In this document: positions 16,494-27,727 of the stretch, piece after piece
How the letters are laid out: every line of letters starts with the position of its first letter
Position numbering within the stretch: position 1 is the stretch's first letter
Source: Rhodocyclales bacterium
Lineage (GTDB): Bacteria > Pseudomonadota > Gammaproteobacteria > Burkholderiales > Rhodocyclaceae
Assembly (NCBI GenBank): GCA_016214145.1
Contig: JACRPA010000012.1
Location: forward strand, 1 to 64,000
Direction: 5' to 3'
Length of the DNA stretch: 64,000 nucleotides
Translations under genes and position numbers: made by a program
The notes under the pieces: model-generated
Databases searched by the model: none
Told to the model about the DNA's origin: nothing
Seen by the model: the letters and a program-made list of their open reading frames with translations, nothing else

Positions 16494-17637
16494 TGCGCAC
16501 GCCCTTGATCATTCGCTTCTACCGCGCGCTCGGCCCGAAGGGTGCGGCGGCGCTCGCCGTCTTCGCGCTGCTGACTTTGGTGCTGGTGCCCTTGCTGCAC
16601 CTCGCCGTGCCGAAGGACAGCTTTTTCCATGTCTCCGACTACACCATCACGCTCGGCGGCAAGATCATGTGCTACGCCATCGTGGCGGTGGCGATGGACC
16701 TGATCTGGGGCTACGCCGGCATCCTCTCGCTCGGCCATGGCGTGTTTTTCGCACTGGGCGGCTACGCCTTCGGCATGTACCTGATGCGCCAGATCGGCCG
16801 CGACGGCTCGTATCAATCCGACCTGCCGGACTTCATGGTGTTCCTCGACTGGAAGGCGCTGCCCTGGTACTGGAGCGGCAGCGACAGCTTCCTCTGGGCG
16901 GTGATTCTGGTGCTGGTGGTGCCGGCGCTGCTCGCCTTCCTCTTCGGCTATTTCGCCTTCCGCTCGCGCATCAAGGGCGTGTACTTTTCCATCATCACCC
17001 AGGCGATGACCTTCGCCGCCATGCTGTTCTTCTTCCGCAACGAGACCGGCTTCGGCGGCAACAACGGCTTCACGGACTTCAAGCGCATCCTCGGTTATTC
17101 CATCACCTCGCCGGAGATGCGCGTGACGCTGTTCGCCCTCTCTGCGCTGATGCTGATGGCGACGCTGGCGCTCGGCCGCTACCTGGTCACCTCGCGCTTC
17201 GGCCGCGTGCTGGCGGCGGTGCGCGACGCCGAGAGCCGCGTCATGTTCATCGGCTACAACCCGCTCTGGTACAAGCTGGCGATCTGGACGCTCTCTGCCA
17301 TGCTCTGCGCCGTAGCTGGCGCGCTCTACGTGCCGCAGGTGGGCATCATCAACCCGGGCGAAATGAGCCCGGCCAACTCCATCGAGATCGCCATCTGGGT
17401 GGCGGTGGGCGGGCGGGCGACGCTGATCGGCGCGGTGATCGGCGCAGTCATCGTGAACCTGGCCAAGAGCTTCTTCACCGTGGCCTTTCCCGAGTACTGG
17501 CTGTTCTTCCTCGGCTTCCTTTTCATCGCCGTCACGCTGTGGCTGCCCGACGGCGTGGTCGGGTTGTGGAAGCGCCTGCGCCGCTCGGCCTCCGCGGAAA
17601 TCCCCCCCAGCCCCCCTTTGTCAAAGGGGGGAGACAA

Positions 17638-17641
<4 letters not shown>
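16493..17641 (+). CDS. urtC: Urea ABC transporter permease UrtC
   Basis: 382 residues, LivM-like, with about ten hydrophobic segments. It includes MDLIWGYAGILSLGHGVFFALGGYAFG and the coupling loop GRVLAAVRDAESRVMFIGYN. The ATG at 16493 shares one base with the urtB stop. The last ~14 residues (IPPSPPLSKGGDK) are encoded by a copy of palindromic repeat family B, so the natural C terminus has been replaced or extended by a repeat insertion. The urtD start GTG overlaps the stop. Confidence 0.95.
17598..17632. repeat. Palindromic repeat family B (copy 2), inside the 3' end of urtC
   Basis: AAATCCCCCCCAGCCC followed by CCTTTGTCAAAGGGGGG is one arm of the repeat at 14870-14949. It is translated as the UrtC tail, and its last G-run lies where the urtD ribosome-binding site should be. 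Confidence 0.85.
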
Positions 17642-18541
<900 letters not shown>

Positions 18542-18543
<2 letters not shown>

Positions 18544-18670
18544 GGAGTGAAGAGTGAGGAGTGAGGAGTTGAACATCCACCGGCTTGGGGTGTGTGATAC
18601 GGCGATTTTTGGCGCTGTGTCGATCATGCCGAGGGCGTTGCTCCTTACCCCTCACTCCTCACGCCTCACC
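18542..18670. repeat. GAGGAGTGAGGAGTGAG inverted repeat between urtD and urtE
   Basis: GAGGAGTGA-type units (18542-18569) are mirrored by CCCTCACTCCTCAC-type units (18647-18670), giving a stem of about 17-20 imperfect pairs round an ~80-base loop. It fills the only sizeable gap between urtD and urtE and starts at the urtD stop codon. Confidence 0.75.
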
Positions 18671-18687
18671 ACATGGAGCGCAGCGAC

Positions 18688-19380
18688 ATGCTGATAGTCG
18701 ACAACCTCAACCAGTACTACGGCGGCAGCCACATCCTGCGCAACCTCTCCTTCGAGGCGCCGGCGGGCAAGGTGACGGCGCTGCTCGGCCGCAACGGCGT
18801 CGGCAAGACGACGCTGCTGAAGTGCCTGATGGGCCTGCTGCCGGCGGCCTCGGGCAGCATCGGCTTCGAGGGTCGCGACCTGACCCGGGCAGCCTCGCAC
18901 GAGCGCGTGCGCGCCGGCATCGGCTATGTGCCGCAGGGGCGCGAGATCTTTCCGCGCCTCACCGTGCAGGAGAACCTGGAAATGGGTCTGGCGACGCGCC
19001 CGCGCGGCGCCGAACTGCCGCCGCGCATCTTCGAGATGTTCCCCGTGCTGAAGCAGATGCTGCGCCGGCGCGGCGGCGACCTCTCCGGCGGCCAGCAGCA
19101 GCAGCTCGCCATCGGCCGCGCCCTGGCCATGGGGCCGCGCCTGCTCATCCTCGACGAGCCGACCGAGGGCATCCAGCCCTCCATCATCAAGGACATCGAG
19201 CGCGCCATCCGCGCCCTGGCGGAATCCGGCGAGATGGCCATCCTGCTGGTCGAGCAGTACTATGACTTCGCGCGCTCGCTGGCCGACCACTACCTGGTCA
19301 TGGAGCGCGGGGAGATCGTCATGCGCGGAGCGGGCAGCGATATGGAAAAGGATGGGGTCAGGGAAACGCTTTCGGTATGA
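18688..19380 (+). CDS. urtE: Urea ABC transporter ATP-binding protein UrtE
   Basis: 230 residues, the usual UrtE length. Walker A GRNGVGKTT, Q-loop region GYVPQGREIFPRLTV, signature DLSGGQQQQLAIGRAL, Walker B RLLILDEPTEG, and H-loop LLVEQYYDFA are all intact. I chose the ATG at 18688 (MLIVDNLNQYYGG) because GGAG stands nine bases upstream, while an ATG at 18673 has no such site. The stop overlaps the ureD start (ATGA), so transporter and urease genes are translationally coupled. Confidence 0.93.
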   Translation: MLIVDNLNQYYGGSHILRNLSFEAPAGKVTALLGRNGVGKTTLLKCLMGLLPAASGSIGFEGRDLTRAASHERVRAGIGYVPQGREIFPRLTVQENLEMGLATRPRGAELPPRIFEMFPVLKQMLRRRGGDLSGGQQQQLAIGRALAMGPRLLILDEPTEGIQPSIIKDIERAIRALAESGEMAILLVEQYYDFARSLADHYLVMERGEIVMRGAGSDMEKDGVRETLSV

Positions 19381-20213
19381 AGCACGGCGAGCCGCTTGGC
19401 TGGCAGGCTGAGCTGGCGCTGCGCTTCGAGCGCCGCGGCGAGGGGACCGTGCTGGCGGAGCGAAGGCATCGCGGTCCGCTGGCGGTGCAGAAGCCGCTCT
19501 ACCCGGAAGGCGAGGCGGTATGCCACGCCATCGTGCTGCACCCGCCCGCCGGCATCGCCGGCGGCGACGAGCTGCGCATCGGCGTCGAGGTCGATGCGGG
19601 CGCCCAGGCGCTGCTCACCACGCCGGGCGCCGGCAAGTGGTACCGCTCCGACGGCCGCCGGGCGCGGCAGGACGTCACGATAAAAGTCAGTCCCCACGGT
19701 ACGGCGGAGTGGCTGCCGCAGGAGACCATCGTCTTCGACGGCGCGCTGGCGACGATGCGCAGTGACGTCCAGCTCGGCGCCGGCGCGCGCTACCTCGGCT
19801 GGGAGATCCTCTGCCTCGGGCGCAGCGCCTCGGGCGAGCGCTTCGGGCGCGGCAGCCTGCAACTTTCCACGCGCATCGCGCGCGAGGGGCGCCTGCTGTG
19901 GGCGGAGCAGGGCGCGCTCGAAGGCGGTTCGCCCTGGCTGGATTCGGCGGCGGGCTTCGCCGGCTGCACGGTGAGCGCGACGCTGCTGGCGGCGGGTGCG
20001 CCCGCCGATGCCGCGCTGCTCGCCGCCTGCCGCGGCATCGAAACGGAGGCGGACGCGCGCTGCGGCGTCACCGCGCTGCCCGATCTCGTGGTGGCGCGCT
20101 GGCTGGGCGATTCGGGCGAGGCGGCGCGCGACTGGCTGGAACAAGTCTGGCAGCGCCTGCGGCCGGCGCTCGTCGGGCGCGAGGCGCAGCGGCCGCGCAT
20201 CTGGAACACGTAG
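19377..20213 (+). CDS. ureD: Urease accessory protein UreD
   Basis: 278 residues. UreD signatures are present: LYPEGEAVCHAIVLHPPAGIAGGDEL, LLTTPGAGKWYRSDG and EWLPQETIVFDGA. UreD forms the nickel-insertion complex with UreF and UreG on apo-urease. It overlaps urtE by 4 bp. Odd feature: the codons for KVSPHGT just before EWLPQE share a 22-bp block (19683-19704) with an unrelated position in purL. Confidence 0.94.
   Translation: MKHGEPLGWQAELALRFERRGEGTVLAERRHRGPLAVQKPLYPEGEAVCHAIVLHPPAGIAGGDELRIGVEVDAGAQALLTTPGAGKWYRSDGRRARQDVTIKVSPHGTAEWLPQETIVFDGALATMRSDVQLGAGARYLGWEILCLGRSASGERFGRGSLQLSTRIAREGRLLWAEQGALEGGSPWLDSAAGFAGCTVSATLLAAGAPADAALLAACRGIETEADARCGVTALPDLVVARWLGDSGEAARDWLEQVWQRLRPALVGREAQRPRIWNT
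19683..19704 (+). repeat. 22-bp block identical to one in purL (KVSPHGT), copy in ureD
   Basis: The block starts AAAGTCAGTCCCCAC and ends GGTACGG. It is identical base for base to 53788-53809 in purL and read in the same frame in both genes. It contains the complement of the CTGACTTT octamer that recurs through the window. Confidence 0.9.
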
Positions 20214-20224
20214 GTCTGTTGCGC

Positions 20225-20275
20225 AGGTCGGGCTTCAGCCCGACTTCGGCTTTGTCGGCCTGAAGGCCGACCTAC
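20225..20275. repeat. REP-like palindromic repeat, family A (copy 2)
   Basis: AGGTCGGGCTTCAGCCCGAC and its approximate inverse GTCGGCCTGAAGGCCGACCT flank a ~9-base loop between ureD and ureA. The ureA ribosome-binding site (AGGAGAAACG) follows immediately after the right arm. Confidence 0.88.
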
Positions 20276-20285
20276 AGGAGAAACG

Positions 20286-20588
20286 ATGGAACTGACGCCA
20301 AGAGAGAAGGACAAGCTGCTGCTCTTCACCGCCGCGCTGCTCGCCGAGCGGCGCCGCGCGCGCGGCCTCAAGCTCAACTATCCCGAGGCGGTCGCCTTCA
20401 TTTCCGCGGCGATCATGGAAGGCGCCCGCGACGGCCGCACGGTGGCCGAGCTGATGGGCTGGGGCGCCACGCTGCTGACCCGCGAGGATGTTATGGAGGG
20501 CGTGCCGGAGATGATTCCCGAGATCCAGGTGGAAGCGACGTTCCCGGATGGAACGAAGCTCGTCACCGTGCACAACCCCATTGTATAG
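20286..20588 (+). CDS. ureA: Urease gamma subunit
   Basis: 100 residues, normal length. Begins [21 protein letters not shown]; contains [21 protein letters not shown] and [21 protein letters not shown], all UreA hallmarks. AGGAG lies six bases before the ATG. It is part of the (alpha-beta-gamma)3 cytoplasmic urease. Confidence 0.97.
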   Translation: MELTPREKDKLLLFTAALLAERRRARGLKLNYPEAVAFISAAIMEGARDGRTVAELMGWGATLLTREDVMEGVPEMIPEIQVEATFPDGTKLVTVHNPIV

Positions 20589-20596
20589 GTGTGATC

Positions 20597-20905
<309 letters not shown>

Positions 20906-20922
20906 TCACCGACACTCAGATT

Positions 20923-20975
20923 CGTCATTCCCGCGAAAGCGGGAATCCATGGGTCCCCGCTTTCGCGGGGACGAC
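20923..20975. repeat. ATTCCCGCGAAAGCGGGAAT repeat, family C (copy 1)
   Basis: CGTCATTCCCGCGAAAGCGG plus AATCCA forms a hairpin with perfect arms, followed by a second hairpin TCCCCGCTTTCGCGGGGA. It resembles widespread proteobacterial dispersed repeats of the ATTCCC-N8-GGGAAT kind. It lies between ureB and ureC; a variant copy lies after ureC. Confidence 0.9.
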
Positions 20976-20996
20976 AGTCCTCTACGGAGCTCGCCC

Positions 20997-22694
<1,698 letters not shown>

Positions 22695-22717
22695 GGAGAG
22701 ACGGATCATCTCCGAAT

Positions 22718-22795
22718 CGTCATTCCCGCGAAAGCGGGAATCCACGTGTTCAACCGGGTGCTGGATCCCCGCTTTCGCGAGGATGACGGAATCCA
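22718..22795. repeat. ATTCCCGCGAAAGCGGGAAT repeat, family C (copy 2)
   Basis: The same hairpin as at 20923 (22718-22744), followed 17 bp later by an imperfect inverted copy (22762-22795, TGGATCCCCGCTTTCGCGAG...). It fills the gap between ureC and ureE, so the two gaps on either side of ureC carry the same repeat family. Confidence 0.88.
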
Positions 22796-22817
22796 CGCTC
22801 CACCAGGTTTTCCAGGC

Positions 22818-23321
22818 ATGATGGTCATCGAGAAACGCGCTGCTGCCGGCGCGAAGGCTACCGAGAAGCTCGTGCTGCCCTTCGAAGCCCGCTGCAAGAG
22901 CCGGCTGCGCACGCGGCTGGCGAGCGGCGAGGAATGCGGTCTGTTCCTCGAACGCGGCACGGTGCTGCGCGGCGGCGACCGGCTCGCCGCCAACGACGGC
23001 CGCGTCGTTGAGGTGGCCGCCGCGCTCGAAGCCCTGTGCGAGGCGGTCAGCGGCGATCCGCTGCTGCTCCTGCGCGCGGCCTACCACCTCGGCAACCGCC
23101 ATGTCGCCGTCGAGATCGGCCCCGGCCGCCTGCGCTTCGCCCGCGATGCCGTATTGGGCGAAATGGTGCGCGGCCTCGGCCTGCCGGTGAAGGACATCGA
23201 GGCCCTTTTCGAGCCGGAGAGCGGCGCATACGGCGGTCATGCCGGGCACACCCGTCCGCAAGGCCACAGCGCCGATGGAGAGGGCCGCGGTCCGCGCATT
23301 CACGACCACTTCCAGCGATGA
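22818..23321 (+). CDS. ureE: Urease accessory protein UreE (nickel metallochaperone)
   Basis: 167 residues. UreE features: an N-terminal peptide-binding domain ([35 protein letters not shown]) and the metal-binding domain with [15 protein letters not shown], where the conserved His lies. The C-terminal tail has scattered His ([16 protein letters not shown]...RIHDHFQ) rather than a long His run. It delivers nickel to the UreDFG-urease complex. I chose the ATG at 22818 (another at 22821); earlier in-frame starts lie in the repeat. The stop overlaps the ureF start (ATGA). Confidence 0.93.
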   Translation: MMVIEKRAAAGAKATEKLVLPFEARCKSRLRTRLASGEECGLFLERGTVLRGGDRLAANDGRVVEVAAALEALCEAVSGDPLLLLRAAYHLGNRHVAVEIGPGRLRFARDAVLGEMVRGLGLPVKDIEALFEPESGAYGGHAGHTRPQGHSADGEGRGPRIHDHFQR

Positions 23322-23995
23322 GCCTTGCCCTCGCCAGACTGCTGCAACTCGCCAGCCCGGCCCTGCCAGTGGGCGCCTTCAGCTATTCGCAGGGGCTGGA
23401 GTGGGCCATCGAGGAGGGAACGGTGCGCGACGAAGCGACGGCGCTGGCCTGGATCGGCGACCTGCTCGAATGCAACCTCGGCCGCTTCGAGGCGCCGCTG
23501 CTGGCGCGTCTGGTCGCGGCCTGGCAGGGCAAGGACCTGGCTATGGTGCGGCAGCTCAACGAACTCCATCTCGCCAGCCGCGAGAGCGCCGAGCTGCGCG
23601 CCGAGACGCTGCAGATGGGCTACTCGCTGCTGCGCCTGCTGAGGGAGCTCGGCGATTTCCCGGCAGACACCCTGTCTACGCTGGACGCAATGGGCGATGT
23701 CGGCTTCCCCACTGCCTGGAGCGCCGCGGCGGCTGCGTGGGACATCCCGGCGGAGGCGGCGGTGACGGCCTGGCTGTGGGCCTGGGCCGAAAACCAGGCG
23801 ATGGCGGCGCTGAAGGCGGTGCCGCTCGGCCAGAGCGCCGGCCAGCGCATCCTGCTGGCGCTCGGTGCACGCATGCCGGCTGTTGCGCAACGGGCGCTGT
23901 CGCTCGACCCCGAGGCCTGGAGCAATCTCGCCCCCGGTTTCGCCATCGCCAGCTGCCGTCACGAGACGCAGTATTCGAGACTTTTCCGTTCCTGA
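23318..23995 (+). CDS. ureF: Urease accessory protein UreF
   Basis: 225 residues, all-helical. Signature [27 protein letters not shown] at the N terminus; the conserved C-terminal [13 protein letters not shown] is intact. UreF bridges UreD and UreG in the nickel-loading complex. It overlaps ureE by 4 bp. Confidence 0.95.
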   Translation: MSLALARLLQLASPALPVGAFSYSQGLEWAIEEGTVRDEATALAWIGDLLECNLGRFEAPLLARLVAAWQGKDLAMVRQLNELHLASRESAELRAETLQMGYSLLRLLRELGDFPADTLSTLDAMGDVGFPTAWSAAAAAWDIPAEAAVTAWLWAWAENQAMAALKAVPLGQSAGQRILLALGARMPAVAQRALSLDPEAWSNLAPGFAIASCRHETQYSRLFRS

Positions 23996-24003
23996 GGATG
24001 GAC

Positions 24004-24636
24004 ATGAAAACGAATCAGCCTTTGAGAGTCGGCATCGGCGGCCCGGTCGGCTCCGGCAAGACGGCGCTGACGCTGGCGCTGTGCAAGGCGCTGCGCGACA
24101 GGTACGACCTCGCCGCCGTCACCAACGACATCTACACCGAGGAGGACGCGCAGTTCCTCGTGCGCAACGAGGCGCTGCCGCCCGAGCGCATCATCGGCGT
24201 CGAGACCGGCGGCTGCCCGCATACCGCCATCCGCGAGGACGCCTCGATCAATCTCGAAGCGGTGGCGCGGCTCCACGCGCGCTTTCCCGGCCTGGAGTTG
24301 ATCCTCATCGAGAGCGGCGGCGACAACCTGGCGGCGACCTTCAGCCCGGAGCTGTCCGACCTCACGCTCTACGTCATCGACGTCGCCGCCGGCGACAAGA
24401 TCCCGCGCAAGGGCGGCCCCGGCATCACCAAGTCCGACCTGCTGGTGATCAACAAGATCGACCTCGCGCCGATGGTCGGCGCCTCGCTGGAGGTGATGGA
24501 GCGCGACGCGAAGAAGATGCGCGGCGAGCGGCCCTTCGTCTTCAGCAACATGAAGACCGGGCAGGGGCTGGAGGCGATCATCGGCTTCATCGAGCTCCAG
24601 GGCATGCTGGCGCCCGCGCCCGCCACGGCCGGATAG
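24004..24636 (+). CDS. ureG: Urease accessory GTPase UreG
   Basis: 210 residues. P-loop [12 protein letters not shown], the metal-binding CPH in [16 protein letters not shown], switch region [15 protein letters not shown], and base-recognition NKID. UreG couples GTP hydrolysis to nickel transfer. I favour the ATG at 24004 because GAGG is six bases upstream; an ATG at 23998 adds two residues. Confidence 0.96.
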   Translation: MKTNQPLRVGIGGPVGSGKTALTLALCKALRDRYDLAAVTNDIYTEEDAQFLVRNEALPPERIIGVETGGCPHTAIREDASINLEAVARLHARFPGLELILIESGGDNLAATFSPELSDLTLYVIDVAAGDKIPRKGGPGITKSDLLVINKIDLAPMVGASLEVMERDAKKMRGERPFVFSNMKTGQGLEAIIGFIELQGMLAPAPATAG

Positions 24637-24764
24637 GAAGTTTCCGAAAATCCGCTTAATCGCAAGCCGGCTGATCGGCCGGCGCTCCATCCGTACCGGA
24701 AAGAGTCGATAGAACAGGCAGTTGAAGCCCGTAGTGAACTGGCACGAATCCTGTTAGGACAAAC

Positions 24765-24770
24765 TATAAT
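24765..24770 (+). promoter_or_regulatory. Candidate -10 box before the nickel permease gene
   Basis: TATAAT stands 31 bp upstream of the NiCoT start, the only perfect -10 hexamer in this gap. No good -35 box lies at the right distance, so an activator may be needed. A hairpin (GCCGGCTGATCGGCCGGC, about 24668-24685) follows ureG without a T-run. Confidence 0.4.
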
Positions 24771-24800
24771 TTCTTCATACTTGGCACGCGGATCGAGGTC

Positions 24801-25613
24801 ATGGACACCCTACCGAACGACTGGCTGGCGCTGATGTTCCTGGTGTTCACGCTCGGCGTGAAGCACGGCCTGGATGCCGATCACCTGGCCACCATCGACG
24901 GCCTGACCCGCTTCAACGCCCAGCGCAACCCGCGGCTGGCACGCTGCTGCGGCTTCCTGTTTTCCCTCGGGCACGGCGCGGTGGTCATTGCCGTCGCCTT
25001 GGCGGTTGGGGCGCTGACCAGCCGCTGGGCTGTGCCGGCCTGGATGGAAGACTTCGGCGCCTGGATTTCCATTGCCTTCCTGGCATTGCTCGGCGCCCTG
25101 AACCTGATCGCGGTGCTGACCGCGCAGCCGGGCCAGGTGGTGCAGCCGGTGGGTCTGAAAGGGCGCTTTCTCGGCCGCCTGCAGCGCACCGGCAACCCGC
25201 TGCTCGTCGCCGCCGTCGGCGCGCTCTTCGCCCTCTCATTCGACACCATGAGCCAGGCGGCGCTGTTCGCCCTCACCGGCGCGCAGTTCGGCGGCGCATC
25301 GCACGCACTGACTTTGGGGCTGATCTTCATGCTCGGCATGATGCTGATGGACGGCCTGAACGGTCTCTGGATCGCGCGCCTGATCCGCCGCGCCGACCGT
25401 CTCGCCTGCATCGCCTCGCGCATCATGGGGCTGGCGGTGGGCGGCCTGTCCCTGCTGGTTGCCGGCTTCGGCTTCGCCCGATACGCATCGCCCGAGGTCG
25501 GCGCCTGGTCCGACGGCAAGGAACTCGCCTTCGGCTTCACCTTCGTCGCCGTGGTCGCCTTGAGCTTTCTGCTGGCCCTGCGACTTGCCCGTGGCGAGCC
25601 GGCACGGGCATAG
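24801..25613 (+). CDS. NiCoT-family nickel/cobalt permease
   Basis: 270 residues, about seven or eight hydrophobic segments. The family signature is present in TM2: KHGLDADHLATIDGLTR (the HX4DH nickel-recognition motif). Next come SLGHGAVVI and, in the second half, ALSFDTMSQAALF (the LGFDTATE-like motif). It should import Ni2+ for urease. It lies 164 bp after ureG with its own candidate promoter, in an island headed by nikR, so NikR repression is plausible although no E. coli-type operator pair is seen. Confidence 0.9.
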   Translation: MDTLPNDWLALMFLVFTLGVKHGLDADHLATIDGLTRFNAQRNPRLARCCGFLFSLGHGAVVIAVALAVGALTSRWAVPAWMEDFGAWISIAFLALLGALNLIAVLTAQPGQVVQPVGLKGRFLGRLQRTGNPLLVAAVGALFALSFDTMSQAALFALTGAQFGGASHALTLGLIFMLGMMLMDGLNGLWIARLIRRADRLACIASRIMGLAVGGLSLLVAGFGFARYASPEVGAWSDGKELAFGFTFVAVVALSFLLALRLARGEPARA

Positions 25614-25678
25614 GCCCTAGCCCTTCGCCTTGATCCAGGCGGCTGCGCGCCGCCTGCGAAGAGGCGATAATCCGCTCC

Positions 25679-27727
25679 ATGAACGCATCCCCCGGCGCGG
25701 GCCGCATCCCGCTGCATACGCCGCTGCTGCGCGGCGACCGGCGCCCGCGCGTAGCCCTGGTCGGCCGCCATCAGGCCGGCAAGAGCACCGTCTTCCAGGC
25801 GGCTTCCAGCGCCGCCCCGCAGCACGCGCGCCTGGCCGGCGAGTCGGCCTACGAGGAGTGCCTGGTCGGCATCGGCCTGGAGGAAATCTCCCTGGTCGCC
25901 CTGCCGTCGATCGAATCCCTGCACCGCCTGCGCGAAGCCGACCGCGTGGTGCTGATGTATCTCCTCTGGGGCGACCGCTGGCCGGTGATCGCCCGTCACG
26001 AGCCCGAGCAGCCGACGGCGGCCTTTCGTGCCCCGGATGTGCTGGTGCACGTGGTCGATGCGACGTCCCTGGAGCGCGACCTGGAATTGAGCCTGGAACT
26101 GTCGCTGCTCGGCCGGCCGATGGTGATTGCGCTCAACCGCATGGACGAGGCGCGCGAAAAGGGCCTTTACATCAATCCCCGCGCGCTCTCCGAGCGGCTC
26201 GGCGTGCCGGTGGTGGCGACGGTGGCGCACATGGGCATGGGACTCACCGAGCTGTTCGCCGCGGCGCTGGCGGCGGCGCGCGAGAAGGTGTGCCCGCTGG
26301 CCCAGCATTGCAGCGAGCACATCCGCGAAAGCCTGAAGCCGCTCAACGCCATTCTGTCGCGACCGGAAATCGAGGAAGCCTTCCGCGTGCCGCGCCCGCT
26401 GCTGCTGATGCAACTGGCGGAGAACGACGACTGGTTCCTGCGCGAGCTGGCCGAGCATTTTCCCGCCGTGGTGCCGGAAGTGACGGCGGCGCGCGCCGAT
26501 GCGCAACGCACGCTGCCGCGCCCGCTCTCCGACGAACTGCATGCCGACCGCCACCATCGCGCGGCGCTGCTCTTCGAGGCGGTGACGCGGCTCGGCGCGC
26601 CGGAGGACCGCGAGCGCTGGAAGCGCTGGCTCGACGAGCTGTTCCTTCACCCGCGCTGGGGCCTGATCGGCAGCCTGGCGGTGTTCGCGCTGGTGCTGTT
26701 CATGGTGTTCGAGGTGAGCGCCGTGCTGGACGGACTGACTTCCGCGCGGCTGGCCGAATGGGTCGGGCAGTGGCAGCCGACCGACACGGCCGGCGTCGTC
26801 GGCCGCGCCGTCGCCGACGGCCTGGTGGGACTCGTCGGCATCGTCGTGCCCTACATGCTGCCGCTGGTGCTGCTGCTGGTGGCGCTGGAGGAGTCCGGCA
26901 TCATGCACCGCGTCGCCTTCGTGGTGGATCGCGGCTTCCACTCGATCGGTTTGCACGGCGGCGTGGCGGTGCCCTTCCTCATGGGCCTGGGCTGCAACGT
27001 GCCGGCCATCTCCGCCGCCGCGCTGACCTCGCGCGGGCGCGAGCGTGTGGTGGCGTCTATCCTGATCACCTTCGTGCCCTGCTCGGCGCGTTCGGCCATT
27101 GTGCTGGCGCTGGGCGGCAAGTATCTGGGCGTGGCGGGGGTGCTGGCGATCTTCGCCCTGGCCATGCTGACGGTGGCGGTGCTCGGCAGGCTGCTCGGCC
27201 GGCGCTATCCGGAAGACGTGCGCGGCCTGGTGCTGGACATCCCGCCCTACCGCCTGCCGGCCTGGCCGGCGCTGCTGCGGAACACCTGGGCGCGCACCAG
27301 CGACATCGTCACCATCGTCACCCCGCTGCTGGTGGCCGGCAGCGTGGTGCTGGCGCTGATGTCGCACTTCGGCGCCGACGATGCCATCAACGCGGCGCTG
27401 ACGCCGGTGACGGCGTGGTGGCTGGGGCTGCCGCTGGCGCTGGGCGTGCCGATCCTCTTCGGCATCCTGCGCAAGGAACTCTCGCTGCTGATGGTGTACC
27501 AGGCGCTCGGCACGCTGGAGATCGCGCCGCTGCTCGACTGGGTGCAGATCCTCGTCTTCCTGGTGTTCCTGACCTTCTACATCCCCTGCGTGTCCACCTT
27601 CGCCGTGATGCTGAAGACCCTCGGCCGGCGCGAGGCCTTCTTTTCGGTGGCGCTGTCGGTGGGGGTGGCGCTGGGACTGGCGGGGGTGACGCGGCTGGGG
27701 GCCGAACTGATTCGATTCCTGATTTAG
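25679..27727 (+). CDS. Divergent FeoB-like metal transporter
   Basis: 682 residues. The N-terminal G domain keeps a P-loop (GRHQAGKST) and a G4-like NRMD, but the G3 DxPG motif reads VALPSIESL, so nucleotide use may be altered. The membrane half has FeoB gate motifs: GLGCNVPAISAAALTSRGRERV and ITFVPCSARSAIV, and, after further helices, PCVSTFAVMLKTLG. No FeoA gene is next to it. It follows the NiCoT gene by 65 bp on the same strand, inside a nickel island, so it may carry iron, nickel or another divalent ion. Its 3' end overlaps a convergent gene by 4 bp. Confidence 0.8.
   Translation: MNASPGAGRIPLHTPLLRGDRRPRVALVGRHQAGKSTVFQAASSAAPQHARLAGESAYEECLVGIGLEEISLVALPSIESLHRLREADRVVLMYLLWGDRWPVIARHEPEQPTAAFRAPDVLVHVVDATSLERDLELSLELSLLGRPMVIALNRMDEAREKGLYINPRALSERLGVPVVATVAHMGMGLTELFAAALAAAREKVCPLAQHCSEHIRESLKPLNAILSRPEIEEAFRVPRPLLLMQLAENDDWFLRELAEHFPAVVPEVTAARADAQRTLPRPLSDELHADRHHRAALLFEAVTRLGAPEDRERWKRWLDELFLHPRWGLIGSLAVFALVLFMVFEVSAVLDGLTSARLAEWVGQWQPTDTAGVVGRAVADGLVGLVGIVVPYMLPLVLLLVALEESGIMHRVAFVVDRGFHSIGLHGGVAVPFLMGLGCNVPAISAAALTSRGRERVVASILITFVPCSARSAIVLALGGKYLGVAGVLAIFALAMLTVAVLGRLLGRRYPEDVRGLVLDIPPYRLPAWPALLRNTWARTSDIVTIVTPLLVAGSVVLALMSHFGADDAINAALTPVTAWWLGLPLALGVPILFGILRKELSLLMVYQALGTLEIAPLLDWVQILVFLVFLTFYIPCVSTFAVMLKTLGRREAFFSVALSVGVALGLAGVTRLGAELIRFLI

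Noticed and set aside
22746-22817. A longer UreE starting MFNRVLDPRFREDDG
   Set aside because: This extension lies entirely within the dispersed repeat; such translated-repeat N termini are artefacts.
24740-24797. Second sigma54 promoter before the NiCoT gene (TGGCACGAATCCTGTT and TGGCACGCGGATCGAG)
   Set aside because: Both lack the GC of the -12 element at the required GG-N10-GC spacing.
24881-27367. 828-codon minus-strand frame opposite the NiCoT and FeoB-like genes
   Set aside because: Product is a His/Arg/Gln-rich low-complexity string; the plus-strand genes have clear family motifs.
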